This document shows positions 1-7,908 of a stretch of 64,000 nucleotides of DNA, one piece after another. The translations under genes and the position numbers were made by a program. Source of the stretch: Conexibacter woesei DSM 14684 (lineage in GTDB: Bacteria > Actinomycetota > Thermoleophilia > Solirubrobacterales > Solirubrobacteraceae); NCBI RefSeq assembly GCF_000025265.1, contig NC_013739.1:2480001-2544000 (forward strand). Direction: 5' to 3'. Every line of letters starts with the position of its first letter. Position 1 is the stretch's first letter. Below the pieces are notes generated by a model, which saw nothing but the letters and a program-made list of their open reading frames with translations, was not told the DNA's origin and searched no databases.

Positions 1-1204
1 GGCCGGGCAGCGCAGCCGCGCCGAGGCGCTGCTGGCGCGCATCGGCGCCGAGGTCGACGTCGAGCAGCCCGTCTCCGCGCTGCGCGCGGTCGAGCGCAGC
101 GCGGTCGCGATCGCGCGTGCGCTCGACGAGCTGCACGGCGAGATCCGCCTGCTGGTGCTCGACGAGCCGACCGCCGCGCTGCCACCGGCCGAGGTCGAGG
201 CGCTCTTCCGCGTGCTGCACGAGGTGCTCGAGCGCGGCGTCTCGATCCTCTACGTCTCGCACCGCCTGGAGGAGATCCTCGGGCTCGCGCACCGCGTCAC
301 CGTGCTGCGCGACGGCCGCTGCGAGGGCACGTTCCCGGTCGCCGGGATGGATCGCGCGCGGCTGGCGGAGCTGATCGTCGGCGAGGAGGTCGAGGCCGAC
401 GCGGCACGACGGCCGAGATCGTGCGCGACCGAGCAGCGGGCGCTGTCGGTGCGAGGGATCCGCGGCGCGGTGCTCGACGACGTCGGGTTCGACGTCCGCC
501 GCGGCGAGGTCGTCGGCGTCGCGGGGCTGTCGGGCTCCGGCCGCGAGGAGCTTGCGGCCGTGCTGACCGGCGCCGCGCCGGGCCAGATCGAGCTGGTCGA
601 CGGCGACGGCAGATCGTGGTCGGGGATGACGCCGAAGCGAGCGAAGCGGCTCGGCATCGCGCTCGTGCTCGCCAACCGTCATCCCGACGCCGCGATCGGG
701 CAGTTCTCGATCCGCGAGAACGTCTCGCTCGCGCTGCTCGGTTCGTACGCGCGCGGCGGTCGCGTGCAGGGCGCGCAGGAGCGGGAGGCGGTCGAGGGCT
801 GGATCGAGCGCCTCGACATCCGCCCGAACGACGCCGACCGGCTCTACTCGAACCTCTCGGGCGGCAACAAGCAGAAGGTCATCCTCGCGAAGTGGCTGAA
901 CACGCGGCCGAACGTCTTCGTGATGGACGACCCCACCAGCGGCGTCGACATCGGCGCCCGCCACGGCATCTACGGCCTCGTGCGCCAGCAGGCCGCCGCG
1001 GGCGCCGGCTTCGTCGTCTGCTCCTCGGATCTCGAGGACTTCGTCGGCGTCTGCGACCGCGTGCTGGCGCTCGCCGGCGGCCGCGTCGTCGCCGAGCTGA
1101 GCGGCGCCGAGATCACCGAGAGCCGCCTGCTGCAGGCGATCGTCAGGTCGGCGGCAGGCCCCGCCGCCGCATCGAACAAGAATCAGACGGAGAAGGACAG
1201 ATGA
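1..1204 (+). CDS. Sugar-type ABC transporter ATP-binding protein (RbsA/MglA family), 5' end outside window
   Basis: Cytoplasmic double-ATPase subunit of a ribose-type importer. The frame is open from base 2, so the N-terminal part, including the first Walker A, lies outside the window. Visible are a degenerate signature of the first domain (VSALRAVERSAVAIARAL), its Walker B (LLVLDEPTAAL), and a second domain with a relaxed Walker A (GLSGSGREE), signature NLSGGNKQK and Walker B VFVMDDPTSG. This degenerate second domain is typical of the RbsA family. It overlaps the permease start by ATGA, so the two are co-translated. No binding protein adjoins it here; the lipoprotein at 18923 is a plausible partner. 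The substrate cannot be read from the ATPase; the steroid-catabolism context allows a non-sugar substrate. Confidence 0.9.
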   Translation, partial: AGQRSRAEALLARIGAEVDVEQPVSALRAVERSAVAIARALDELHGEIRLLVLDEPTAALPPAEVEALFRVLHEVLERGVSILYVSHRLEEILGLAHRVTVLRDGRCEGTFPVAGMDRARLAELIVGEEVEADAARRPRSCATEQRALSVRGIRGAVLDDVGFDVRRGEVVGVAGLSGSGREELAAVLTGAAPGQIELVDGDGRSWSGMTPKRAKRLGIALVLANRHPDAAIGQFSIRENVSLALLGSYARGGRVQGAQEREAVEGWIERLDIRPNDADRLYSNLSGGNKQKVILAKWLNTRPNVFVMDDPTSGVDIGARHGIYGLVRQQAAAGAGFVVCSSDLEDFVGVCDRVLALAGGRVVAELSGAEITESRLLQAIVRSAAGPAAASNKNQTEKDR

Positions 1205-2259
1205 GCGAGAACGTCGTCAACGCCGTGCGGCCCCGTCGGCGCCCGGGCAGACCGCTCGGCCGCCGGCTGGCCGGAAGCCTCTCGTTCCGGACGATCGGAG
1301 CGGTCTACGTCTGGCTGCTGCTGATCGCTGCCTTCGCGATCTGGATCCCCGACCTGTTCCTGCGCGAGGAGACGCTCAAGTCGATCCTCAACCAGTACTC
1401 GATCACCGCGCTCGCGGCGCTCTCGATCATCATCCCGCTGAGCACCGGCGTCTTCGACCTGTCGATCGGCTCGACGATGGGGCTGACCGGCATCGTCGCG
1501 GCGTGGCTGCTCGGCAACACCGACCTCAGCCCGCTCGTCGTCGTCGTGCTCGGCGTCTCCGTCGGCGCGCTCGTCGGCCTCTTCAACGCGCTGATCGTCG
1601 TGCGGATGAAGATCGACTCGTTCATCGGCACGCTCGCGACCGGCTCGATCCTCGCGGCGGTGACGCTCGGCATCTCCGGCGACCAGATCCTCACCGAGCG
1701 CGTCAGCGGCTCGTTCAGCGAGATCGCCTCGACCGACGTCGCCGGGATCCAGCTGCCGGTGCTCTACATGATCGCGCTGATGATCGTGATCGGCTTCTTC
1801 CTCGAGCAGACCGCCGCGGGCCGCTACTGCTACGCGACCGGCTTCAACCCGGAGGTGACGCGCCTGGTCGGCGTCAGCGTCGACCGCGTGCGCACGCTCG
1901 CGCTCGTCTTCTCCGGCTGCGTCGCCGGCTTCGCCGGCGTCGTGCTGACCGCGCGGATCCAGGCGGCGGATCCGACCAACGGCCCGTCGTACATGATCCC
2001 GGCGTTCTCCGCCGCGTTCCTCGGCGCGACGCAGTTCCGCCACGGCCGCTTCAACCCGTGGGGGACGATCGTCGCGGTGCTGATGCTCGGCACCGGCTCG
2101 GTCGGCCTGCTGCTGGCGGGCGCGCCGACGTGGGCGCCGCAGATCTTCCAGGGCGTCGTCCTGATCGCCGCCGTCGGGGTGACCGTCGTCCAGCGCCGGC
2201 CGAAGGCCGCGAGGGAGACGAAGCCCGCCGCCGCCGAAGCGGCGGCCTCGCCGAGCTGA
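1201..2259 (+). CDS. Sugar-type ABC transporter permease (RbsC/BPD_transp_2 family)
   Basis: Inner-membrane channel subunit of 352 residues, the usual length for RbsC-like permeases. It has a basic cytoplasmic N-terminus followed by about eight to ten hydrophobic segments. The family-typical motif SIIIPLSTGVFDLSIGSTMGLTG lies around residues 75-97, and FRHGRFNPWGT near the C-terminus is also characteristic. The ATG start overlaps the stop of the ATPase gene (ATGA). It works with the ATPase upstream. A strong hairpin follows directly, so this is the last gene of its operon. Confidence 0.9.
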   Translation: MSENVVNAVRPRRRPGRPLGRRLAGSLSFRTIGAVYVWLLLIAAFAIWIPDLFLREETLKSILNQYSITALAALSIIIPLSTGVFDLSIGSTMGLTGIVAAWLLGNTDLSPLVVVVLGVSVGALVGLFNALIVVRMKIDSFIGTLATGSILAAVTLGISGDQILTERVSGSFSEIASTDVAGIQLPVLYMIALMIVIGFFLEQTAAGRYCYATGFNPEVTRLVGVSVDRVRTLALVFSGCVAGFAGVVLTARIQAADPTNGPSYMIPAFSAAFLGATQFRHGRFNPWGTIVAVLMLGTGSVGLLLAGAPTWAPQIFQGVVLIAAVGVTVVQRRPKAARETKPAAAEAAASPS

Positions 2260-2273
2260 GGCGGCCGGACCCG

Positions 2274-2295
2274 GCCCGCGGCGTCAGCCGCGGGC
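2274..2295. terminator. Hairpin between convergent genes
   Basis: Perfect inverted repeat GCCCGCGGC / GCCGCGGGC with the four-base loop GTCA. It lies between the ends of the permease gene (plus) and the SMP-30 gene (minus, whose stop codon is inside the loop). There is no T tract. It is probably a shared bidirectional terminator. Confidence 0.6.
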
Positions 2296-3144
2296 GGCGG
2301 GGACGCGGACCCGCAGCCGCCGGATCGCGCCGCTGCGCTCGCGCGCGGCGCGCTCGGGCAGCCACGTGTCCGCGGTGCAGACGAAGAGGTCGCGGCCGTT
2401 GGAGCCGCCGAGCGCGACGGCGTACGGATCGGCGACCGCGATTCGGTCGGTGATCGTCCCGGCGGCGTCGACGCGGATCACCTCCCCGCTGAACGGCGAG
2501 GCCGCCCAGACGCCGTCCTCGCCGTCGATCGCGAGGCCGTCGGGCATGACCGCGTCGTCGAACGCGACGAGCGTGCGGCGGTTCGACAGCGATCCGTCGG
2601 TCTGGTCGACCGTGAACGCGGTGAGGCGTCCGGGCGCGGCGCGCGTCTCGGCGACGATCAGCGTCCCGCCGTCGCCGCTGAGCACGAGGCCGTTGGCGAA
2701 CAGCAGACCGTCGGCCGCCGCGCTCGCGCTGCCGTCGGCCTGGACGAGCGCGAGCGCGGCGGGGCGCGGCGCGGCGGGCGGCACGCTGGCGTCGCCGTAG
2801 TTGCCGACGTAGGCGCGGCCGTGGCGATCGGCGACGAGGTCGTTCGTGTGCCAGCTGGCGACCGCCGACAGGTCGGCGTGCACGGTGAGCGTCCCGTCGT
2901 GCTCGCGTCGCAGCACGCGACGGTCGTGGGTCGCGGAGATCAGCAGCCGCCCGTCCGGCAGGAAGCCGAGGCCGGACGGCCGCCCCGCGACGGAGGCGAC
3001 GCGCTCCAGCGCTCCGCTGCCGGGATCGAGGCGCAGTACCTCGCGGGCGTGGGTGTCGGAGAACCACAGCGCCCCGTCGTGCCAGCGCGGGCCTTCGGGG
3101 AAGGCGAGCGCGGTGACGAGGGTCTCGATGGAGGGGTCGGTCAT
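2284..3144 (-). CDS. SMP-30/gluconolactonase/LRE family protein
   Basis: Predicted six-bladed beta-propeller lactonase of 286 residues. Family features are visible: the metal-ligand Glu in FPEGPRWHDGALWFSD (near residue 17), Asn in HTNDLVADRHGRAYVGNYG (near residue 99) and Asp in MPDGLAIDGEDGVWAA (near residue 198). These three are the usual divalent-metal ligands. The ATG at 3144 was chosen because the family start precedes the EGP motif by about 15 residues. The gene diverges from the MaoC-thiolase-kstR2 operon. The KstR2-type palindrome at 3162-3179 begins only 17 bases upstream of the start, so it is very likely co-regulated with steroid genes. A role in opening a steroid-derived lactone is an inference. 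A sugar lactonase is the alternative. Confidence 0.88.
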   Translation of the reverse strand: MTDPSIETLVTALAFPEGPRWHDGALWFSDTHAREVLRLDPGSGALERVASVAGRPSGLGFLPDGRLLISATHDRRVLRREHDGTLTVHADLSAVASWHTNDLVADRHGRAYVGNYGDASVPPAAPRPAALALVQADGSASAAADGLLFANGLVLSGDGGTLIVAETRAAPGRLTAFTVDQTDGSLSNRRTLVAFDDAVMPDGLAIDGEDGVWAASPFSGEVIRVDAAGTITDRIAVADPYAVALGGSNGRDLFVCTADTWLPERAARERSGAIRRLRVRVPAARG

Positions 3145-3161
3145 GGTGCCTACGCTAACGC

Positions 3162-3179
3162 ACCAAGCGAGCGCTTGGT
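3162..3179. promoter_or_regulatory. KstR2-type operator 1 (divergent promoter)
   Basis: Perfect palindrome ACCAAGCG-AG-CGCTTGGT. It matches the mycobacterial KstR2 motif AnCAAGnnCTTGnT with one mismatch on the minus strand (ACCAAGCGCTCGCT). It sits between the SMP-30 gene and the MaoC-thiolase-kstR2 operon and can control both, including autoregulation of the repressor. Confidence 0.8.
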
Positions 3180-3239
3180 AGAGTGATGTCCGCGGTCGCC
3201 GCCTGCGCCGCATCGGTGAGAGACAAGGAGATGTCGCAC

Positions 3240-4037
3240 GTGAATCCTCGAGAGGCGATCGGCCTCGACCTCGGTCGCCGCACCGTCGCGTACGACGACC
3301 GCGACGCCATCCTCTACGCGCTCGCGGTCGGAGCCCGTGCGACCGAGCTGGAGCTGGTCTTCGAGCGCGACCTCCGCGCCCTGCCGACGTACGGTCCCGC
3401 GCTCGGCCTGTGGGCCGCCGACGCGCTCGGCGAGCGCGGGCTGTTCGACGTCTCGCGCGCGCTCCACGGCGCGCAGCGGCTCGACGTGCTGGAGCCGCTG
3501 CCGCCGCGCGGCGAGCTGGAGCTGACCGCGCGTGTCGCGAACGTCTGGGACAAGGGCGACGCGGCCGTCTTCGAGGTCGAGGTCGACTGCCGCCAGTTCC
3601 GCTCCGTCGCCGCGATCTTCGCGCCGGGCAGTGGCGGCTTCGGCGGTGAGCGCGGTCCCTCCGCGGCGGGCGATCCCGAGCAGCCGCCGAGCGCGACCGG
3701 CAGCGTGCAGACGACGCCCGAGCAGGCGGCGCTCTACCGCCTCACCGGCGACCGGCACGCGATCCACGTCGACCCGGCGGCGGCAGCGGCGATCGGCCAG
3801 CCGCGGCCGATCCTGCACGGTCTCTGCACGCTCGGCGTCGTCGTGCGCGAGCTGGCCCGGATCGCCGGCGCACACGCGTGCGACCTCCGCGAGCTGGCGG
3901 TGCGCTTCGCCGCCCCGGTGCTGCCGGGCGAGCGGATCGAGGTGAGGACGTGGGAGACGGGGGAGACGCCGACGCGCTTCGCCGCCGCGACCGCGCGCGG
4001 CACCGTCCTGAGCGGCGGGGAGGTGCGGTTCGCATGA
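3240..4037 (+). CDS. MaoC-type enoyl-CoA hydratase (HSD4-like double hot-dog)
   Basis: Predicted (R)-specific enoyl-CoA hydratase of 265 residues. It has an N-terminal hot-dog half and a C-terminal half with the hydratase-2 motif LTGDRHAIHVDP, giving the catalytic pair Asp171 and His176 with the usual five-residue spacing, followed by GQPRPILHGLCTLG. The GTG at 3240 is preferred: an AAGGAG lies nine bases upstream, and the resulting start VNPREAIGLDLG matches how relatives begin. An ATG at 3231 abuts the Shine-Dalgarno. It is the first gene of an operon with a thiolase and kstR2, under operator 1. It probably hydrates a steroid enoyl-CoA during side-chain beta-oxidation of HIP-CoA; that assignment is inferred from context. 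Confidence 0.85.
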   Translation: MNPREAIGLDLGRRTVAYDDRDAILYALAVGARATELELVFERDLRALPTYGPALGLWAADALGERGLFDVSRALHGAQRLDVLEPLPPRGELELTARVANVWDKGDAAVFEVEVDCRQFRSVAAIFAPGSGGFGGERGPSAAGDPEQPPSATGSVQTTPEQAALYRLTGDRHAIHVDPAAAAAIGQPRPILHGLCTLGVVVRELARIAGAHACDLRELAVRFAAPVLPGERIEVRTWETGETPTRFAAATARGTVLSGGEVRFA

Positions 4038-5248
4038 GCGAGCACGCTGTCATCGTCGCCACGGCGCGCACCCCGATCGGCCGCGCCGGCAAGGGCTCGC
4101 TGACCGAGCTGCGCGCCGACGACCTCGCGGCGATCGCCGTCCGGGCGGCGCTGGAGCGCGTGCCGCAGGTCCGGCCCGAGCATGTCGAGGACCTGCTGCT
4201 CGGATGCGGCCAGCCGGCCGGCGAGCAGGGGTACAACATGGCCCGCGTCGTCGCGCTGCTGTCGGGCCTGCCGGCGGTTCCCGGCGTCACCGTCAACCGC
4301 TACTGCGCGTCGTCGCTGCAGGCGATCCGCATGGCCGCGCACGCGATCGCGGCAGGCGAGGGCGACTGCTTCGTCGCGGCCGGCGCCGAGGCTGTCAGCC
4401 GCTACGGGCGCGGCAAGGCCGACGGGATGCCGGAGACGAAGAACCCGGCGTTCGACGGCGCCCGCGCGCGCACGGCGGCCCGTGCGCAGGGCGGCGCGAG
4501 CGCGTGGGCGCCCGCCGAGGGCCTGCCCGACGTCTACATCGCGATGGGCGAGACGGCCGAGAACGTCGCCGAGCACGCCGGCGTCACGCGCGCCGCGATG
4601 GACGAGTGGGCGGCGCGCTCGCAGCAGCGCGCCGTCGCCGCCCAGGCGGCCGGTCTGTTCGCGCGTGAGATCGTGCCGGTGACGACGCCCGCGGGCGTCG
4701 TCGTCGAAGCCGACGACGGCCCGCGCGCCGGGACGACGGCCGCGAAGCTGAGCGCGCTGAGACCGGTCTTCCGCCCGGACGGCCGCATCACCGCCGGCAA
4801 CGCGTGCCCGCTCAACGACGGCGCCGCGGCGGTTGTCGTCACGAGCGCGTCGTTCGCGCGCCGCCACGGGATCGTCCCGCTCGCGCGGGTGCTCGCGACG
4901 GCGGTCTCGGCGGTCGATCCGGAGATCATGGGGCTCGGTCCCGTCGACGCATGCGGCCGGGCGCTGGAGCGCGCCGGCATGACGATCGGCGACGTCGACC
5001 GCGCCGAGATCAACGAGGCGTTCGCGGCGCAGGTGCTGCCGAGCGCCGAGCAGCTCGGGCTCGACCTCGACCGCCTGAACGTGCGCGGGGGCGCGATCGC
5101 GCTCGGGCACCCGTTCGGCATGACTGGCGCGCGGATCATGACGACGCTGCTGCACACGCTGCAGGACGACGACGCGACGATCGGGCTCGAGTCGATGTGC
5201 ATCGGCGGCGGCCAGGGGATGGCGGTGGTCGTCGAACGACTCTCCTAG
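4034..5248 (+). CDS. Acetyl-CoA acetyltransferase / thiolase (FadA-type)
   Basis: Degradative thiolase of 404 residues, normal length. The acyl-accepting Cys91 is in NRYCASSLQA. The C-terminal His is in GGAIALGHPFGMTGA and the second Cys in CIGGGQGM. It cleaves 3-ketoacyl-CoA to acetyl-CoA and a shortened acyl-CoA. It overlaps the MaoC gene by ATGA and is followed by kstR2. This is not the fadA6 orthologue, which is at 15102. Together with MaoC and the SDR at 13500 it could complete the removal of two carbons from the propionate side chain of HIP-CoA (inference). Confidence 0.9.
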   Translation: MSEHAVIVATARTPIGRAGKGSLTELRADDLAAIAVRAALERVPQVRPEHVEDLLLGCGQPAGEQGYNMARVVALLSGLPAVPGVTVNRYCASSLQAIRMAAHAIAAGEGDCFVAAGAEAVSRYGRGKADGMPETKNPAFDGARARTAARAQGGASAWAPAEGLPDVYIAMGETAENVAEHAGVTRAAMDEWAARSQQRAVAAQAAGLFAREIVPVTTPAGVVVEADDGPRAGTTAAKLSALRPVFRPDGRITAGNACPLNDGAAAVVVTSASFARRHGIVPLARVLATAVSAVDPEIMGLGPVDACGRALERAGMTIGDVDRAEINEAFAAQVLPSAEQLGLDLDRLNVRGGAIALGHPFGMTGARIMTTLLHTLQDDDATIGLESMCIGGGQGMAVVVERLS

Positions 5249-5273
5249 CCGGCGCATTGCATAGAGTCTCGGC

Positions 5274-5942
5274 ATGGCTCAGAGAAGCAAGCGACCGGCC
5301 GCCAGAGCGTCGCGGGCGTCGGCGGCGAGAGCGGCGGGTCGCGCCGGGACCGGCCGGCGCGACGAGCTGCTGACGATCGCCGCCGACCTCTTCGCGACCG
5401 GCGGGTACGCCTCCACGACGGTGCGCGACATCGCCGACGCGGCGGGGATCCTGTCCGGCAGCCTGTACCACCACTTCTCCTCCAAGGAGGAGATGGCCGA
5501 CGCGATCCTGAGCGGCTTCCTCGAGGACGTCCTCGCGCAGTACGACGAGATCGTCGCCGCGCGCGAGCCCGCGCGCGAGACCTTCGCGGCGCTGGTCTCG
5601 GCCACGCTGCTCGCGATGGATCGGCACCAGTCCGCGGTCGTGATCTACCAGAACGACGGCCGCCAGCTCGCCGCGCTCGAGCGCTTCGCCTACCTGCGGG
5701 ACGCCGGCGGGCGGTTCGAGGCCGCGTGGACCGAGGTGCTGCAGCGCGGGATCGACGAGGGCGAGTTCCGCCGCTCGCTCGACGTGCCGCTCGCGTACCG
5801 GCTGATCCGGGCCGCGCTGTGGACGGTCGCCTCGTGGTACAGATCGGGCGGCGAGCACAGCGCGCCCGAGATCGCCGACCACTACGTCGCGATGCTGCTC
5901 GACGGGATCGCGCGCGGCAGACGCAAGAAGGCGAAGGACTAG
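5274..5942 (+). CDS. kstR2: TetR-family repressor, KstR2 orthologue
   Basis: 222-residue repressor with an Arg/Ala-rich N-terminal extension. The HTH region TTVRDIADAAGILSGSLYHH (about residues 43-65) closely resembles mycobacterial KstR2. So do the later segments SAVVIYQNDGRQLA and ASWYRSGGEHSAPEIADHY. KstR2 represses the HIP catabolic genes and is released by HIP-CoA in mycobacteria; the ligand here is inferred. It lies 25 bases after the thiolase gene in the same orientation, so it is probably expressed from operator 1 and autoregulated. The second KstR2-like protein is at 14372. Confidence 0.85.
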   Translation: MAQRSKRPAARASRASAARAAGRAGTGRRDELLTIAADLFATGGYASTTVRDIADAAGILSGSLYHHFSSKEEMADAILSGFLEDVLAQYDEIVAAREPARETFAALVSATLLAMDRHQSAVVIYQNDGRQLAALERFAYLRDAGGRFEAAWTEVLQRGIDEGEFRRSLDVPLAYRLIRAALWTVASWYRSGGEHSAPEIADHYVAMLLDGIARGRRKKAKD

Positions 5943-5964
5943 ACCCTTCCGACGCGATCGGCCG

Positions 5965-6822
5965 CTAGGCCGGTCTCGCCGCGTCGCGCATCGAGCGCGC
6001 GTCGTGGCCGCCGAGGTGGTCGCCGCCGACCTCGGCGTTGTGCGCGTGCGCGACGTGGTGGAGGCCGAAGACGGAGTCGATCCCGCTCTGGAGGCCCATC
6101 AGGTCCTCGGCCTGGTTGACCGCCTTCTTCGTCAACGCGAGGCCGAGCCGCGGCATCTTCGCGACCCGCTCGGCGAGCGCCAGCGTCTCCGCCTCCAGCT
6201 CGGCGCGCGGGACGACGCGGTTGACCATCCCGAGCGACAGCGCGCGCTCGGCGCCGAACCGCTCGCCGGTGAACAGCAGCTCCTTCGCGAAGCGCGGCCC
6301 CATCACCCACGGGTGCGCGAAGTACTCGACGCCGGGGATCCCCATCCGCACGACCGGGTCGGCGAAGAAGGCGTCGTCGGAGGCGACGATCAGGTCGCAC
6401 GACCACGCCAGCATCAGCGCGCCGGCGACGCACGCGCCCTGCACCATCGCGATCGTCGGCTTCGGCAGCTCGCGCCAACGGCGGCACATGCCGACGTAGA
6501 CCTCGGCCTCGCGCGCCATCCGCTGCTCGGCGCCCGCTCTGCCGACGTGGTCCCACCACAGCTGCGCGCGGCGCGGGAACGACCTGTCGGTGTCGCGGCC
6601 GGGGCTGCCGATGTCGTGGCCGGCGGAGAAGTGCTCGCCCGCGCCCGCGAGCACGATCGCCTTCACCTCGTCGTCGGCGACGGCCGCGTAGAAGGCGTCG
6701 TCGAGCGCGTAGGTCATCGCGGAGTTCTGCGCGTTGCGGTATCTCGGCCGGTTCATCCGCACGATCGCCACCGCGCCGCGGCGCTCGGTGACGACGACGT
6801 CCGCTTCCGTCTGCGCGCTCAT
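5965..6822 (-). CDS. Enoyl-CoA hydratase/isomerase (crotonase family)
   Basis: Crotonase-fold protein of 285 residues, longer than the usual 250-260. The oxyanion-hole segments are AGEHFSAGHDIGSPGRD and MVQGACVAGALMLAWSCDLI. An insert around residues 80-105 (RRAQLWWDHVGRAGAEQRM) accounts for the extra length. It is the last gene of a five-gene minus-strand operon (ipdF, echA20, two acyl-CoA dehydrogenases, this gene) and overlaps the dehydrogenase stop by ATGA. It probably acts in the same steroid ring pathway. The exact substrate is not evident; it is distinct from EchA20 at 9050. Confidence 0.85.
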   Translation of the reverse strand: MSAQTEADVVVTERRGAVAIVRMNRPRYRNAQNSAMTYALDDAFYAAVADDEVKAIVLAGAGEHFSAGHDIGSPGRDTDRSFPRRAQLWWDHVGRAGAEQRMAREAEVYVGMCRRWRELPKPTIAMVQGACVAGALMLAWSCDLIVASDDAFFADPVVRMGIPGVEYFAHPWVMGPRFAKELLFTGERFGAERALSLGMVNRVVPRAELEAETLALAERVAKMPRLGLALTKKAVNQAEDLMGLQSGIDSVFGLHHVAHAHNAEVGGDHLGGHDARSMRDAARPA

Positions 6823-7898
6823 CGCGTCGCTCCCGCTTCGGTCAGTCCCAGCGCCGCGGCGACCCGCGCGCGCTGCCAGTCGGCGTCGCCCCACGTGCGG
6901 CTCGTCGCCCACACGCGCTTGGCGAACAGATGGAGGTCGTACTCGGTCGTGTAGGCGATCGCGCCGTGCGCCTGCAGCGCGACCGCGGCGACCCGCTCGG
7001 CGGCGTCGGAGGCGAGCGCCTTCGCCATCGCGACGTCGCGGTCGGCGCTCGGCGCGCCCGTGTCGAGCGACCAGGCGGCGCGCAGCACCGCCGGCGCGGC
7101 GAACTCGACCGCCAGCAGCGCGTTCGCGAGCTGGTGCTTGACGGCCTGGAACGTCCCGATCGCGACGCCGAACTGTCTGCGCTCCTGGGCGTACTCGGTC
7201 GCCATCGCCAGCAGCGTGCGCGCGAGCCCGACCAGCTGCGCGGCGGTGCCGAGCGCGCCGCGGTTCCAGGCGGCGGCGACGTCGGCGGGATCGGCGTCGA
7301 GCGCGACCCCCGCCGTCGCGGCGTCCGCAACGCGCCCCGGCGCCCGCGCCCCGTCGACCGACGCGACGGGCTCGAACGCCGGCGCCTCGACCAGCCGCAG
7401 CTCGCCATCAGCCGCGGTCGATTGCTGGTCTCCACGACCAGCAATCGACCGCGCCTCGCGCGCGTCGCCGAGCAGCAGCACGTCGGCGACGGAGGCGTAG
7501 GGGACGAGCGAGCCGCCGTCGAGCGCGGCGCCGGCGAGCAGGTCGCCGGCGGTCAGGCGCTCCAGCAGCGGCTCGTGGCCGCCGGCGGCGGCGAGCAGCG
7601 GGCCGGCGACGAAGACGGTCTCGACGACCGGCAGCGGCAGGGCGGCGCGGCCGCACTCCTCCAGCATGCCGACCAGGTCGCAGGCGTCGAGGCCGAGGCC
7701 GCCTGCCGCCTCCGGGACGGCGGCGCCCGGCACGCCCATCTCGGCCAGCTCTGCCCAGATGCCGCGCACCCGGCCGCCGTCGGCGTCGGGGGTGCCGGGC
7801 CAGCCGGCACGCACGGCGGCGGGCGGGCATTCCGCTCGCAGCAGGTCGCGCACCGCCGCGCGCAGTGCGGCCTGGTCGCTCGTCAACGCAAAGCGCAT
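6819..7898 (-). CDS. Acyl-CoA dehydrogenase, FadE type (probable partner subunit)
   Basis: 359-residue acyl-CoA dehydrogenase fold. An FAD-contacting segment QERRQFGVAIGTFQAVKHQLAN and a C-terminal QAHGAIAYTTEYDLHLFAKR are visible. The C-terminal IYxGTxEIQR motif seen in its neighbour is replaced by TWGDADWQRARV, and no obvious catalytic Glu is seen. Steroid-degrading actinobacteria often form alpha2beta2 dehydrogenases from two adjacent fadE genes, so this is likely the partner of the protein at 7909, ten bases away. A 39-bp perfect palindrome is inserted in frame in its middle (7414-7452). The specific FadE number (28-34 in Mycobacterium) cannot be fixed by eye. Confidence 0.82.
   Translation of the reverse strand: MRFALTSDQAALRAAVRDLLRAECPPAAVRAGWPGTPDADGGRVRGIWAELAEMGVPGAAVPEAAGGLGLDACDLVGMLEECGRAALPLPVVETVFVAGPLLAAAGGHEPLLERLTAGDLLAGAALDGGSLVPYASVADVLLLGDAREARSIAGRGDQQSTAADGELRLVEAPAFEPVASVDGARAPGRVADAATAGVALDADPADVAAAWNRGALGTAAQLVGLARTLLAMATEYAQERRQFGVAIGTFQAVKHQLANALLAVEFAAPAVLRAAWSLDTGAPSADRDVAMAKALASDAAERVAAVALQAHGAIAYTTEYDLHLFAKRVWATSRTWGDADWQRARVAAALGLTEAGATR
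7414..7452. repeat. 39-bp perfect palindrome inside an acyl-CoA dehydrogenase gene
   Basis: Arms GCGGTCGATTGCTGGTC (7414-7430) and its exact reverse complement (7436-7452), loop TCCAC. The unit is 39 bases, exactly 13 codons, and is read as part of a surface-loop stretch SIAGRGDQQSTAAD. A 17-bp perfect stem in a coding region is unusual and its composition is less GC-rich than the flanks. It may be a small mobile palindromic unit inserted in frame. Confidence 0.75.
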
Positions 7899-7908
7899 GG
7901 GTGTGACC

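Noticed and set aside
4034-5248. Calling this thiolase FadA6
   Set aside because: The protein at 15102 carries the FadA6-specific segments (TTVDRQCGSSQQA, LQTMCEGGGQANVTIIERV), so the thiolase at 4034 is a different paralogue.
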